DNA from: Acinetobacter populi
GTDB taxonomy: Bacteria; Pseudomonadota; Gammaproteobacteria; Pseudomonadales; Moraxellaceae
DNA: 64,000 nt
Direction: 5' to 3'
NCBI RefSeq assembly: GCF_002174125.1
Contig: NZ_NEXX01000001.1
Coordinates: forward strand, 682,001 to 746,000
A program made the position numbers and the translations under genes. Below, in pieces: positions 1 to 8,765 of the stretch. The notes below the pieces were generated by a model. The model made no database searches. It was not told the DNA's origin and worked only from the letters and a program-made list of their open reading frames with translations. Numbering within the stretch: the stretch's first letter is position 1; each line of letters begins with the position of its first letter.

Positions 1-1429
1 AGGCTGTCAGCGCAACCTCCAGACTTTTACTGACTAGATGCTGTATCTGTAATAATTGTTGAAAGGCAGCAATGGCAATTGCCGGCACTTTGCTAAATTT
101 TTTTAAGCGGGTCAGACAATCTTCCAGCGTATCAAACTGCAAGAACTCCGAAGCCAGACGGCTTGCGCCGACATCACCAACGCCATTCCACAGGGTTAAA
201 AAGCGCATCCATGCCAACTCATCTTTATGATTGGCAACGATCCTGAGCATACTTAGCACATCTTTGACATGCGCCGATTCCAAAAGCTTAACCCCACCAA
301 TAAACTGATAGGGAATATCCGCAGCGACCAAGGCACTTTCAATTTGCCGTCCGGCAAAACCGGAACGAACCAGAATCATATGATCCTGCCAAGCACTGCC
401 CTTTTTATGGCGTTTTTTTAAATCCTGTGCAATCCAGTTGGCTTCTTCAAATTCATTAGCCAGTGTATGTAATTGTGGTGCCAAACCTTTACCACGATAG
501 GCTTGTAATTCTTTTTGATAATCCAGCGGACTAATTTTTAATAACCAGTTGGAAATATCCAAAATTTCCTGTGTCGAACGATAATTCCTTGCCAAGGTTA
601 ATATTTGTGCATCAGGCACACGCTGTTGAAAGGCATGGATATTCTGAAAATCCGCACCCCGAAAGCCATAAATTGACTGCGCATCATCACCGACACAAAA
701 CAGATGCGCTTTTCCAATAAAAGGTTTAAGCAACGACCACTGTAAGGGATTGGTATCCTGCATCTCATCAACCAATAGATAACGACAGCGATACAACACT
801 TGATCCACCAGCGCTTCCGATTGATTTAAATATTTGGCCACATATTCCAGAATATCATCGTAATCCAGATAAGCCCGTTCCCGTTTTTGGCTTTCATAGG
901 CTTTCATTACCGCAATAATCGGCTCTTTTAACTCCACCATATCAGGCAAATGTTTTGCCAATGCTTCGCTAAACTTAGTCTGTGTATTGCGAGTATAAGA
1001 ATATAAATCCAGCAATTGTGCCGCCTTGGGTAATTCATGCTGTTTATCCTTACCACGTAACAAGCGAAACATTAATACCTGATCATCACGGTCAATCACA
1101 TTAAATTGACCAAGATCAAAGGCTTTAGCATAACGTCTTAAGATACTCAAACAAAAGGTATGGAAAGTCGAAGCATGTAAACCCTGCGCCTGTATACCCA
1201 GATATTGTTCAACCCGGGTCACAATCTCACTGGCAGCACGCCGGGTAAAGGTCATGATCTGAATTTGTTCGGGTGGCACGCCCTGACTGATCAAATAGGC
1301 CGCACGAGCAACAATGGTTTTAGTTTTGCCACAGCCTGCCCCTGCCAATACCAATGTATTCTGTGCAGTGGTTGTGGCAGCCTGATATTGTTCGGGATTC
1401 AGTTCATCGAGTAGGCGTTGGATGGTCAT
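1..1429 (-). CDS. UvrD/Rep-family ATP-dependent DNA helicase, C-terminus cut by window edge
   Basis: Superfamily 1A 3'-5' DNA helicase. The reverse strand reads open from the ATG at 1429 to the left edge (about 476 codons), so the C-terminal part is missing. Seen motifs: Walker A AGAGCGKT (residues 29-36, Cys where most relatives have Ser), motif Ia TFTRRAASE, Walker B/motif II LLVDEMQDTN near residue 220, motif III GDDAQSIYGFRGA near 245-257, and motif IV NYRST. The family unwinds DNA in repair or replication restart; which paralogue this is (Rep, UvrD or an accessory helicase) cannot be settled from the visible part. The ATG overlaps the stop of the upstream acetyltransferase gene by 4 bases (ATGA), which indicates translational coupling. 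Its function in the operon with GNAT and ASCH proteins is unknown. Confidence 0.9.
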   Translation of the reverse strand, partial: MTIQRLLDELNPEQYQAATTTAQNTLVLAGAGCGKTKTIVARAAYLISQGVPPEQIQIMTFTRRAASEIVTRVEQYLGIQAQGLHASTFHTFCLSILRRYAKAFDLGQFNVIDRDDQVLMFRLLRGKDKQHELPKAAQLLDLYSYTRNTQTKFSEALAKHLPDMVELKEPIIAVMKAYESQKRERAYLDYDDILEYVAKYLNQSEALVDQVLYRCRYLLVDEMQDTNPLQWSLLKPFIGKAHLFCVGDDAQSIYGFRGADFQNIHAFQQRVPDAQILTLARNYRSTQEILDISNWLLKISPLDYQKELQAYRGKGLAPQLHTLANEFEEANWIAQDLKKRHKKGSAWQDHMILVRSGFAGRQIESALVAADIPYQFIGGVKLLESAHVKDVLSMLRIVANHKDELAWMRFLTLWNGVGDVGASRLASEFLQFDTLEDCLTRLKKFSKVPAIAIAAFQQLLQIQHLVSKSLEVALTA

Positions 1430-2007
1430 GCAGTTTGAATGGCGTCTTGGCAAATTTTTTCAAGTTTAACATGCCTAAACTCCGATGACTGAATTGAATA
1501 CAAGACATGTTGATGTAAAGGATGGCTATCAACGACCAAAGGATGAGCAAATTCCTGCTGAAATCGCATGCCTAAACGCTGCATTAATGTCCATGAGGGT
1601 TGATTTTGTTTCGCAGTAAATGCCATGATTTGCTGAAAATTCAGTATATTAAATCCTTGCTGCAATACTGCCTGCGCTGCTTCGAATGCCAAACCCTGAT
1701 GCCAAAACTCTGGCAGCAATCGCCAGCCAATTTCTACAGGACAGGCAAAACGCAATTCATATTGCGGATGATTGAGTCCGACAAATCCTACAAATTGCCC
1801 TGTATTTTTTAAACAAACTTTGTATAGGCCATAGCCCTGCTGCTGAATACGCTGTCTAATTTGCTGAAAAAAATCTTGATTTTGTGCTTTAGACAATTGA
1901 TTTAAAAAATAACGCATAACTTCCGGATTAGAATTTAAACGGTAAAATTGTACCTCATCGCAATCATTCCAATCAGTCAGAACCAAGCGATCTGTTTCAA
2001 TAGACAT
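1426..2007 (-). CDS. GNAT-family (RimJ/RimL-like) N-acetyltransferase
   Basis: A 193-residue protein of the GNAT acetyltransferase fold, which transfers acetyl from acetyl-CoA to an amino group. It opens with the RimJ/RimL-type start (MSIETDRLVLTDW), has the N-terminal beta strand and SNPEVMRYF segment typical of the Acetyltransf_3 group, a central EIGWRLLPEFWHQGLAFEA stretch corresponding to the acetyl-CoA pyrophosphate loop region, and a later MAFTAKQNQPSWTLMQRLGM motif that is common near the C-terminus of the fold. The substrate is not predictable. It starts 3 bases after the ASCH gene stop and its stop overlaps the helicase start, so the three genes are probably one transcript. Confidence 0.85.
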   Translation of the reverse strand: MSIETDRLVLTDWNDCDEVQFYRLNSNPEVMRYFLNQLSKAQNQDFFQQIRQRIQQQGYGLYKVCLKNTGQFVGFVGLNHPQYELRFACPVEIGWRLLPEFWHQGLAFEAAQAVLQQGFNILNFQQIMAFTAKQNQPSWTLMQRLGMRFQQEFAHPLVVDSHPLHQHVLYSIQSSEFRHVKLEKICQDAIQTA

Positions 2008-2010
2008 GGC

Positions 2011-2379
2011 TTAAATCTCTAGTTGCTGCAAATTTATCTGATAAATCTTGCGTTTTGCCATCACTTCAATTGGCTGTTTTAATAGTCGAACATTGCCAAT
2101 GACCCAAGCATAATAACCTGCTGCCCAATAGGAAGCTGTTTCCGCTCCAACCTCATCTTCTCGCCAGTCATGTACTGATTCAATATCAACCAGCGCAACA
2201 GCAATACCTGGTTCTTCATCACCATCTTCGCTGAGATAATTTTGATTTTCCACAATCAGTAAATTTTTTAATGGCAATTGTGCTGGTCGCCACGAGCGGA
2301 TTTCTAGCGTTTTTATCCCTTTTGCAATTCGTTGTCCTGCTGGTGTAACAATGGATAATGCCTGATAAGTTTTCATCAT
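2011..2379 (-). CDS. ASCH-domain protein
   Basis: A 122-residue single-domain protein. The N-terminal LSIVTPAGQRIAKGIKTLEI followed by RSW is the recognisable ASCH/PUA-like signature (beta strand, G-[KR]-KT-x-E-x-R-x-W). The fold is found in RNA-binding proteins and in small nucleic-acid enzymes; a specific ligand cannot be read from the sequence. First gene of a tight minus-strand unit with the GNAT protein (3-base gap) and the helicase. The start is the ATG at 2379, with a second ATG immediately after it; either could be used. Confidence 0.75.
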   Translation of the reverse strand: MMKTYQALSIVTPAGQRIAKGIKTLEIRSWRPAQLPLKNLLIVENQNYLSEDGDEEPGIAVALVDIESVHDWREDEVGAETASYWAAGYYAWVIGNVRLLKQPIEVMAKRKIYQINLQQLEI

Positions 2380-2432
2380 TTCTATGCTACATTGATTTGA
2401 TCATTCATTTTTAGATGATATGGAAAATAGAT

Positions 2433-2783
2433 ATGACACAAGCAACGATTGCATTAAATTATGTTGAATTTAAAGTTACAAATATTGCTCGCAGCAAAGT
2501 ATTTTATCAGAAGTTTGGCTGGACATTTACCGATTATGGCGAACAGTACTGTGAGTTTAATGATGGTCAGCTAAAAGGTGGCTTTGCTCTGGCTGAAACG
2601 ATTCAAGTACAAGGTGGTGTACTTCTGGTCTTGTATAGCCAAAACATTGAACAGGCCCAGCAGATCATTCAACAGGCTGGCGGAACCATCACACAGGACA
2701 TTTACGATTTCCCCGGTGGTCGGCGTTTTCATTTTCAGGATCCTGATGGCTATGAACTGGCAGTATGGAGTGATAAAAATTAA
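2433..2783 (+). CDS. VOC-family (glyoxalase/bleomycin-resistance fold) protein
   Basis: A 116-residue vicinal-oxygen-chelate domain, usually a dimeric metalloenzyme or small-molecule binding protein. Seen: N-terminal NYVEFKVTNIARSKVFYQKF, a glycine-rich middle, and C-terminal FPGGRRFHFQDPDGYELAVW, which carries the usual DPDG-x-E metal-ligand glutamate. I start it at the ATG at 2433 because GGAAA lies about 8 bases upstream and family members begin at this point; an upstream in-frame ATG at 2415 would add six residues. The substrate is unknown. The next gene (EF-hand, broken) begins inside or just after its end. Confidence 0.8.
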   Translation: MTQATIALNYVEFKVTNIARSKVFYQKFGWTFTDYGEQYCEFNDGQLKGGFALAETIQVQGGVLLVLYSQNIEQAQQIIQQAGGTITQDIYDFPGGRRFHFQDPDGYELAVWSDKN

Positions 2784-3189
2784 AATAACCAATAAACGTC
2801 AATACATCAGATTTAGCGCATGTCTGCTTATTTTATTGTTAGGCATAACCAAAGCTTAGGCCTGTGAACCGGCTGCGCTGAATTGGGACAGGCTTTATCT
2901 GGATTATGATCAAAATAAAGATCAAAACATTGATATCGAGGAATGGAAAAAGCTGATTGAATTAAAACATCAGTCTTATCAATGGGCTAAAAAAGCGGAA
3001 AAAGATGATCCTTTTCGCTTGAAGATATTTGATCAACTCGACAAAAATAAGAATCTTGATTTAAATGAAAATGAACTTTCTCACATCTATCTTTATTTCC
3101 CCAACCCATGTGATGGCTGGGGAGAAACATGGGGAATCTCAGAAAAACCTACTGACAGCTGGTGGAAAAAACTATTCAATCGTTTTTGA
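2770..3189 (+). pseudogene. EF-hand secreted protein interrupted by an in-frame amber codon
   Basis: Read from GTG 2770 (or ATG 2752) this frame gives a signal peptide (ITNKRQYIRFSACLLILLLG, then ITKA) ending exactly at a TAG at 2857-2859, and continues open for 109 codons to the TGA at 3187. The downstream part starts ACEPAALNW and holds two EF-hand-like calcium loops, DQNKDQNIDIEEW and DKNKNLDLNENEL, plus a conserved-looking C-terminal WWKKLFNRF. A one-base change (for example CAG to TAG) at the expected signal-peptidase site would explain the break. Either this is a recent nonsense mutation, a suppressed stop, or a sequencing error. The 3' end overlaps the end of the convergent hdeD-like gene by 18 bases. 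Confidence 0.65.
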
Positions 3190-3744
3190 ACTGGCTGGAA
3201 TCTGTTTAATCACACTCGCAATTGTCAGATAATTGATGCCTTGAAATAACACATCAATGGCTAAGAACATACCCAATACCCAGAACGGTGCATCAGGCGT
3301 AAACATAATCAATAAGCCTGTGATAAAAGTCAGTAAACCGGAAAAGAATGTCCATTTCCAGCCGGGTATGGCACGCAGAACTGTCGCATTTGCCATACGG
3401 ATAACACCCGCAAACACAAGGAAGAAAGATAACAGTGTGGTCAATACCAATGCGGCTTTATCAGGTGAGCTAAACGCAAAATAACCCGCCATAAAATAGA
3501 AGATACTAAATAATGCCCAGAACCAGCGTGAATTGGATTTAAACAGGGTAAATGCCGCAAGTAGATGTAAAATACCACCCAGCATCATTAACAAACCAAA
3601 AAAATAAACGACGGAAAGCGTTGCAAAAGGCAACATGCCCAATAACAAAATCCCGATGACCACCAGAATCACCCCAAGAAAAATAAACCATTTGCGCTCT
3701 GCGTGAAGGTGATCCCGAACTAGGTCATTACCGACTGTAATCAT
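3172..3744 (-). CDS. HdeD/DUF308-family membrane protein
   Basis: A 190-residue inner-membrane protein with about six hydrophobic helices in the paired arrangement typical of HdeD (DUF308): a charged N-terminus (HLHAERKW), then FIFLGVILVVIGILLLGM, VVYFFGLLMMLGGILHLLAA, and later GLLTFITGLLIMF. The length matches the family. HdeD is linked to acid resistance in enterobacteria, but family membership alone does not prove that role here. It is a single gene; the 3' end overlaps the broken EF-hand gene on the other strand. The start ATG at 3744 lies behind an AT-rich stretch with an AAAAAGAG-like ribosome site. Confidence 0.85.
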   Translation of the reverse strand: MITVGNDLVRDHLHAERKWFIFLGVILVVIGILLLGMLPFATLSVVYFFGLLMMLGGILHLLAAFTLFKSNSRWFWALFSIFYFMAGYFAFSSPDKAALVLTTLLSFFLVFAGVIRMANATVLRAIPGWKWTFFSGLLTFITGLLIMFTPDAPFWVLGMFLAIDVLFQGINYLTIASVIKQIPASSKTIE

Positions 3745-3819
3745 TTGTTTATACTCTTTTTAAGTTGTTATAAATATTTTATACCTATTTTTATCTCTAA
3801 AAAGTTGCGAGTTGTAAAA

Positions 3820-4599
3820 TTATTTCAACCAGCCAATTTCCCTTGCTGTTTCTACATTAATTCGTACATCCTTTAAACTATTGGCCATTTTGCTTTTTGT
3901 GGCACTCAAGGCAATATGACCAGCCATCAGCTCGGCAGTTTTTTGCGGATATAAGGGTTGCTGGTCAGGATCACCCAAGCCTTGCGGATAAACTGGCTGA
4001 CCTGTGGATAAATCGTACTTATCGGTTGCACCAAAGGCATGTAACATCTCATGCGCAATCACAATCTGGTTTTGATTATCCTGTTTATGGTGTGCAAATA
4101 AATTGACCACACCAATACGGCCATTTTGCAAAGCTGTTGAATGTTTCAGAACTTTATGTGCCCGCATATCATAATAATTTAAAAACAACTGTAACTGAGG
4201 ACGTACACCAATATCCTGTTGCTGTCGCCATGCATAATAACGGAATCTTAAACTCCACCACATGATCTCGAGTATAGATTGTGAATCGGGCACTTTTGGC
4301 GGTAGTGTCTTGACTTCAGAACCCAGTTTAAAATAAACCTGAATAGGCTGATGGTATTGCTGTGCCTGCTGTTGTAAATAGTGTGCAATCGCCGCAAAAT
4401 CCTGTTCATTTAAACTGGCAATATAATCTGCTGTAACTATGGATTGATCAGCGTTTACGGGATATAAAGCAACAAAAACCGGCGTTTGCCAATTCTGGTG
4501 ATAATCTCGCCAAGCATTGACTGCAACAATGATCAAAATCAGCAATAAAATGGTGACTCGAAACATTTTCCAGAAGGAAGATTTTTGTGCTCTTAACAT
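3820..4599 (-). CDS. Membrane-anchored HExxH putative metallopeptidase
   Basis: A 259-residue protein with one N-terminal transmembrane segment (residues about 13-28, MFRVTILLLILIIVAVNAW) and a soluble domain predicted to face the periplasm. The motif IVIAHEMLHAFGATDKYD places HEMLH at residues 183-187, a zinc-metallopeptidase HExxH core, with a following Asp/Glu-rich stretch that could give the third ligand. I do not recognise a named family; the substrate is unknown. Last gene of the run topA - NYN protein - this gene, starting 4 bases after the NYN gene, so it is probably cotranscribed with them. Confidence 0.65.
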   Translation of the reverse strand: MLRAQKSSFWKMFRVTILLLILIIVAVNAWRDYHQNWQTPVFVALYPVNADQSIVTADYIASLNEQDFAAIAHYLQQQAQQYHQPIQVYFKLGSEVKTLPPKVPDSQSILEIMWWSLRFRYYAWRQQQDIGVRPQLQLFLNYYDMRAHKVLKHSTALQNGRIGVVNLFAHHKQDNQNQIVIAHEMLHAFGATDKYDLSTGQPVYPQGLGDPDQQPLYPQKTAELMAGHIALSATKSKMANSLKDVRINVETAREIGWLK

Positions 4600-4603
4600 C
4601 TTC

Positions 4604-5428
4604 CTAACTTACTTTATTTTTAATCTTTTTCAGATACATCTGGCTGCCATCAATTCTTGTTTCAAACAAATTCAGCATTTTAATTAAACCAGATAATTTT
4701 GCTCGGCCGTAATTGCGTGAATCAAAATCAGGTTTTACCGCAGTAATATATTGCCCGACCACCGACAGATTCGCCCAGCCATTATCGTCAGAATTATCTT
4801 TTACAGCTTTATAAATAAGATTTAATGTTGCTCTATCAATGTGTTGGGATTTATTATCCAAGCTTTCTATCGCTTCATTTTTTGTAGCATCTTTTTCCGG
4901 TTCGTGTTTCGATAATACCTGTGGTTTTACATCTTCTTTCTTTGTCGGTTCAGATTTAAGCGTCTCTTTCTCTGTTTCCTGCTTGATTTCTTCTTTATCT
5001 TCAAGCACAAGATTCTCAATATAGATAAATTTATCACATGCTTTACGAAAAGCTTCCGGTGTTTTATTGCGTCCGAAGCCATAAACCATCAAACCACTTT
5101 CCCGAATCCGTGAGGCAAGCGGTGTAAAATCACTGTCACTGGAAACAATACAAAATCCATCCAATGCCCCACCATACAGTAAATCCATGGCATCAATGAT
5201 AAGAATCATGTCCGTGGCATCTTTACCTTTGGTATAGGCAAACTGTTGTACCGGCGTAATGGCATGAGGAAGCAATACTTCACGCCAGCTTTTTAATGTT
5301 TCACTACTCCAGTCACCATAAACGCGTTTGACACTTGCTATTCCGTATTTTGCAACTTCTTCCAAAACAGATTGAATCGAGTTTACCGAAGAATTATCCG
5401 CATCAATCAAAACAGCAAGCTTTTTCAT
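4604..5428 (-). CDS. NYN-domain (LabA-like) protein with C-terminal OST-HTH/LOTUS domain
   Basis: A 274-residue protein in two parts. Residues 1 to about 145 form a PIN-like NYN domain with the acidic metal-site residues expected of this RNase-like fold: VLIDADNSS (D9, D11), DATDMILIIDAMD and VSSDSDF. After a Lys/Glu-rich low-complexity linker (about 150-200) comes an OST-HTH/LOTUS-type winged helix (LNLIYKAVKDN ... YGRAKLSGLIKM). By family knowledge it may bind or cleave RNA; this has not been shown here. The start at 5428 has a strong AAGGGGAACAAC ribosome site. It begins 20 bases after the topA stop and is followed by the metallopeptidase gene. Confidence 0.85.
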   Translation of the reverse strand: MKKLAVLIDADNSSVNSIQSVLEEVAKYGIASVKRVYGDWSSETLKSWREVLLPHAITPVQQFAYTKGKDATDMILIIDAMDLLYGGALDGFCIVSSDSDFTPLASRIRESGLMVYGFGRNKTPEAFRKACDKFIYIENLVLEDKEEIKQETEKETLKSEPTKKEDVKPQVLSKHEPEKDATKNEAIESLDNKSQHIDRATLNLIYKAVKDNSDDNGWANLSVVGQYITAVKPDFDSRNYGRAKLSGLIKMLNLFETRIDGSQMYLKKIKNKVS

Positions 5429-5448
5429 GTTGTTCCCCTTAAGGGCGT

Positions 5449-8085
5449 CTACTTACTCTCAACCCATTTACCATTTTGATAGATCAGTGACCATTTTGTT
5501 GCTTTGCCTTCAGGCGTTTCTGATGCCACATATTGCGCCTGATTTTTACGACTGAATTTCAAAATCGCAGGGTTACCTTCGGGATCGGTATCCGGTGCTG
5601 CAAGTAAATATTGAAATTTCGGATCAAGCTGTTCTGCCACACTACGCAATTCAGCAATTTTTGGTGCACGGGTTTCACGCACTTTCGGAAATTTACTCGC
5701 TGCCAAAAATAGACCTGCGGCACCATCACGCAAGACAAAATAATCATCATGCTTGGTTGAACGTAGATGTTCCATTTTAATTGGATCAACACGCGGTGGT
5801 GCAGGCTGACCATTTTTCAGGACTTTACGGGTATTGTCACAGCTATTGCAGGCAAAATATGGACCAAAACGTCCAGTTTTTAGCTGCATTTCGCCATCGC
5901 ATTTATCACAAGGGATCGTTGGTCCATCATAGCCCTTGATTTTAAATTCGCCTTCTTCAACTTCATAACCTGCACAATCTGGATTATTACCACAGATATG
6001 CAATTTACGACCACCATCAATCACATAGCTGTCCATGGCTGTACCACAAATATGACAGCGTTTTTTCGACATCAGATCATCAGTTTCGGCACTGTCATCG
6101 TCCGATAAGGCCGCCAGTGATTCTACCGGTGTCAGGTTTAACGTCCCTTTACAACGTTCTTTCGGTGGCAGGTTATATCCCGAGCACCCAAGGAAAACGC
6201 CTGTAGTTCCGGTACGAATCTGCATGGCACGTTCACACTGTGGACAATGTACATCAGGCACTTCTACCGGTTCGTTACGACGCATGCCTTCTGCACTTGC
6301 CGCAGTAGTCAGACGCTTTTTAAAATCACCGTAGAACGTATCCAGCAGGTTCTTCCAATTTTCTTCACCTGTTGCGACTTTATCCAGTTGCCCTTCCAGA
6401 TCGGCAGTAAAGGCATAATTCATCAGGTTATTAAAACTTTCATCCAGACGATCGGTGACAATTTCACCCATTTTTTCGGCAAATAGACGGCGGTTTTCCA
6501 GCTTGACATAACCACGATCCTGAATGGTAGAAATAATCGCAGCATACGTCGATGGACGACCAATGCCCCGTTTTTCCAGCTCTTTTACCAACGATGCTTC
6601 GGTAAATCGTGCAGGTGGTTTGGTAAAGTGCTGTGATGGATCAAGTTTGATCAGTTTTAGAGTTTCACCGACTTTTACCGCTGGCAATAACACATCATCA
6701 TCAGATTTATTGGCACCACGTACCCGAGTAAAACCATCAAATACCAGTGTACGACCTTTAGCTTTGAGTTCAACACCATTGGCTTCAACCAGAATTGTGG
6801 AAGATAAATACTGTGCAGGTGTCATCTGACAAGCCACAAACTGACGCCAGATCAAGTCATATAGACGCTGTGCATCACGTTCGGTTCCGCTTAGGTCACT
6901 ACCACTCAACGCTACATTAGAAGGACGAATCGCTTCATGCGCTTCTTGCGCACCTGCTTTATTGCCGTAACGATTTGGCTTTTCAGGTAAATATTTTTCG
7001 CCAAAATTATCGTTAATATGATTACGTACCATATTGACCGCATCATCACTTAAGAACGTGGAGTCGGTACGCATATAGGTAATAAAACCAGCTTCATATA
7101 AACGTTGCGCCAACATCATGGTTTTTTTCACCGAAAAACCTAAGCGAGTACTGGCTGCCTGTTGCAGTGTTGAGGTGATATAAGGCGCACTTGGATTAAC
7201 TTTGGTTGGTTTATCTTCACGGCTGACAATCTTGTATTCTGCATCTTTGAGTAAAGCTAGAATCGCATCAGCTTCGGCTTTATTTTTTAATTTGAGGGTC
7301 TTACCAGCATGCTTAAATGCTTCTAAACGGATGGCATCTTTATCTTTTTGGGTATCGGCAAAGATTTCCCAATATTCTTCCGGAATAAAGGCGCGAATTT
7401 CCCGTTCCCGTTCCACTACCAACTTTACTGCAACCGATTGTACCCGACCTGCGGACAAACCACGGGCAATTTTTTCCCATAGCAATGGCGACACCATAAA
7501 GCCAACTACTCGATCTAAAAAGCGGCGTGCTTGCTGTGCATTGACTCGGTTAATATCCAGACGTGAAGGATGTTGAAAAGCTTCCTGAATGGCATTTTTG
7601 GTAATTTCATTAAACACCACACGACGATAGCGGCTGTCATCACCACCAATCACTTCCTTTAAATGCCAAGCAATCGCCTCTCCTTCCCTATCCAAATCCG
7701 TTGCGAGATAGATAGTATCAGCATCTTTGGCCAGTTTTTTGAGATCGGCAACCACATGTTCTTTACCGGGCAATATCTCATAATGCGCTTCCCAGCCATG
7801 TTCCGGATCAACCCCCATTCGGTTGACCAAAGCCGTCTGCGCTTTTTTGGCTTTATCCTCGGCAGTTTGTTTTGTACGTGTAGCCGCTTTTTTCTCTGTA
7901 CTTTTTGCACCGCCGCCTGTAGGTAAATCCCGTACATGTCCTACAGAAGATTTCACAATAAATTGTGAACCCAGATATTTATTAATGGTTTTGGCTTTGG
8001 CAGGCGACTCCACAATCACCAAAGAACGCCCTTTTGCGCCTTGAGTTGAGTTTTTGTCACGTTGTGAGGTTGTTGCTGTCGCCAT
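5449..8085 (-). CDS. topA: DNA topoisomerase I
   Basis: An 878-residue type IA topoisomerase that relaxes negative supercoils by a covalent 5'-phosphotyrosine break. Seen in order: TOPRIM domain ([10 protein letters not shown] near residue 22 and [12 protein letters not shown] near 128-140), the catalytic tyrosine in [11 protein letters not shown] (Tyr337), and three C-terminal four-cysteine zinc ribbons starting [16 protein letters not shown] and CDKCDGEM, with a further basic C-terminal region. An insert rich in Lys/Ala follows the first TOPRIM strand (about residues 60-85). Full length for this family. It lies 22 bases after a small membrane-protein gene and 20 bases before the NYN gene, so it sits in a probable operon. 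Confidence 0.97.
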   Translation of the reverse strand: MATATTSQRDKNSTQGAKGRSLVIVESPAKAKTINKYLGSQFIVKSSVGHVRDLPTGGGAKSTEKKAATRTKQTAEDKAKKAQTALVNRMGVDPEHGWEAHYEILPGKEHVVADLKKLAKDADTIYLATDLDREGEAIAWHLKEVIGGDDSRYRRVVFNEITKNAIQEAFQHPSRLDINRVNAQQARRFLDRVVGFMVSPLLWEKIARGLSAGRVQSVAVKLVVEREREIRAFIPEEYWEIFADTQKDKDAIRLEAFKHAGKTLKLKNKAEADAILALLKDAEYKIVSREDKPTKVNPSAPYITSTLQQAASTRLGFSVKKTMMLAQRLYEAGFITYMRTDSTFLSDDAVNMVRNHINDNFGEKYLPEKPNRYGNKAGAQEAHEAIRPSNVALSGSDLSGTERDAQRLYDLIWRQFVACQMTPAQYLSSTILVEANGVELKAKGRTLVFDGFTRVRGANKSDDDVLLPAVKVGETLKLIKLDPSQHFTKPPARFTEASLVKELEKRGIGRPSTYAAIISTIQDRGYVKLENRRLFAEKMGEIVTDRLDESFNNLMNYAFTADLEGQLDKVATGEENWKNLLDTFYGDFKKRLTTAASAEGMRRNEPVEVPDVHCPQCERAMQIRTGTTGVFLGCSGYNLPPKERCKGTLNLTPVESLAALSDDDSAETDDLMSKKRCHICGTAMDSYVIDGGRKLHICGNNPDCAGYEVEEGEFKIKGYDGPTIPCDKCDGEMQLKTGRFGPYFACNSCDNTRKVLKNGQPAPPRVDPIKMEHLRSTKHDDYFVLRDGAAGLFLAASKFPKVRETRAPKIAELRSVAEQLDPKFQYLLAAPDTDPEGNPAILKFSRKNQAQYVASETPEGKATKWSLIYQNGKWVESK

Positions 8086-8107
8086 AATTATTCCAATGAA
8101 TACTGTT

Positions 8108-8569
8108 TTAGTGTGCTTGTCGTGCTAATGAATGGAGGAAGTTTTTCATATTTTCAAGCTGTTCACCAGCAAAATCTGCTGATTCATCCCAATATATTCC
8201 TACGCAATTGGCCTGCATATCAATAGCATAAATGCCCTTTAATGTAATAGGCTCACCGTTTAGTTTGGGATCGCCTTTCACCACAAAAAGCCGACCTTCC
8301 TGATTCACCGCTCGCAATAAAGGGAATTTACCCTCGGGTACTAAAATACTATAGTACGCCACCATGCTGGCTCGTGTTTCGGATGCCGGGGGAATATTGC
8401 TCCATTCAGGTGCAGGAATCAAGCGCGGATGTAAGCCCATTTTTCGTGCGTTGTCACGTAATAGACCCAGTGCTTTTTCACGCGGGCTAACCCTTAATCC
8501 AAAAATTGAACCCAGTAAAAAAAGAATAATTAAACCGACCACCCAATAAACGGTATATTCCGAATGCAT
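8108..8569 (-). CDS. Small N-terminally anchored protein of unknown function
   Basis: A 153-residue protein with a single N-terminal membrane helix ([18 protein letters not shown]) followed by a soluble domain with no motif I recognise ([20 protein letters not shown], then [13 protein letters not shown]). I choose the ATG at 8569 because GGGGGAG lies 5-9 bases upstream; an in-frame start at 8620 would add 17 residues that look non-coding. It precedes topA by 22 bases and probably shares its transcript. Function unknown. Confidence 0.7.
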   Translation of the reverse strand: MHSEYTVYWVVGLIILFLLGSIFGLRVSPREKALGLLRDNARKMGLHPRLIPAPEWSNIPPASETRASMVAYYSILVPEGKFPLLRAVNQEGRLFVVKGDPKLNGEPITLKGIYAIDMQANCVGIYWDESADFAGEQLENMKNFLHSLARQAH

Positions 8570-8690
8570 AATCTCCCCCTCTCCCTTATTAGATTTGCAT
8601 AAGCATATAGAAAAAGGCAAGTTTTAAATCAAATTTCTTGACATTAAAAACAAAAAACAATTGATCTGTATATTTCCTACCTACAAAAAC

Positions 8691-8723
8691 GCCCTATAAG
8701 CAAATACTCAAAGCTTATAGGGC
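8691..8723 (-). terminator. Rho-independent terminator of prc
   Basis: A perfect 11-bp inverted repeat (GCCCTATAAGC / GCTTATAGGGC) with an 11-base loop. Read on the minus strand, it is followed directly by GTTTTTG, just downstream of the prc stop at 8766. Confidence 0.7.
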
Positions 8724-8765
8724 ACGTTTCTAATCTGTACGATGTGACCTCATGGCGACCCCGTA

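Noticed and set aside
2415..2432. Upstream ATG extension of the VOC gene
   Set aside because: The six extra residues are not typical of the family and the ATG at 2433 has the better ribosome site.
5595..7926. Several plus-strand open frames opposite topA
   Set aside because: They are antisense shadows of topA with no motif or ribosome site; the minus-strand gene is complete and well conserved.
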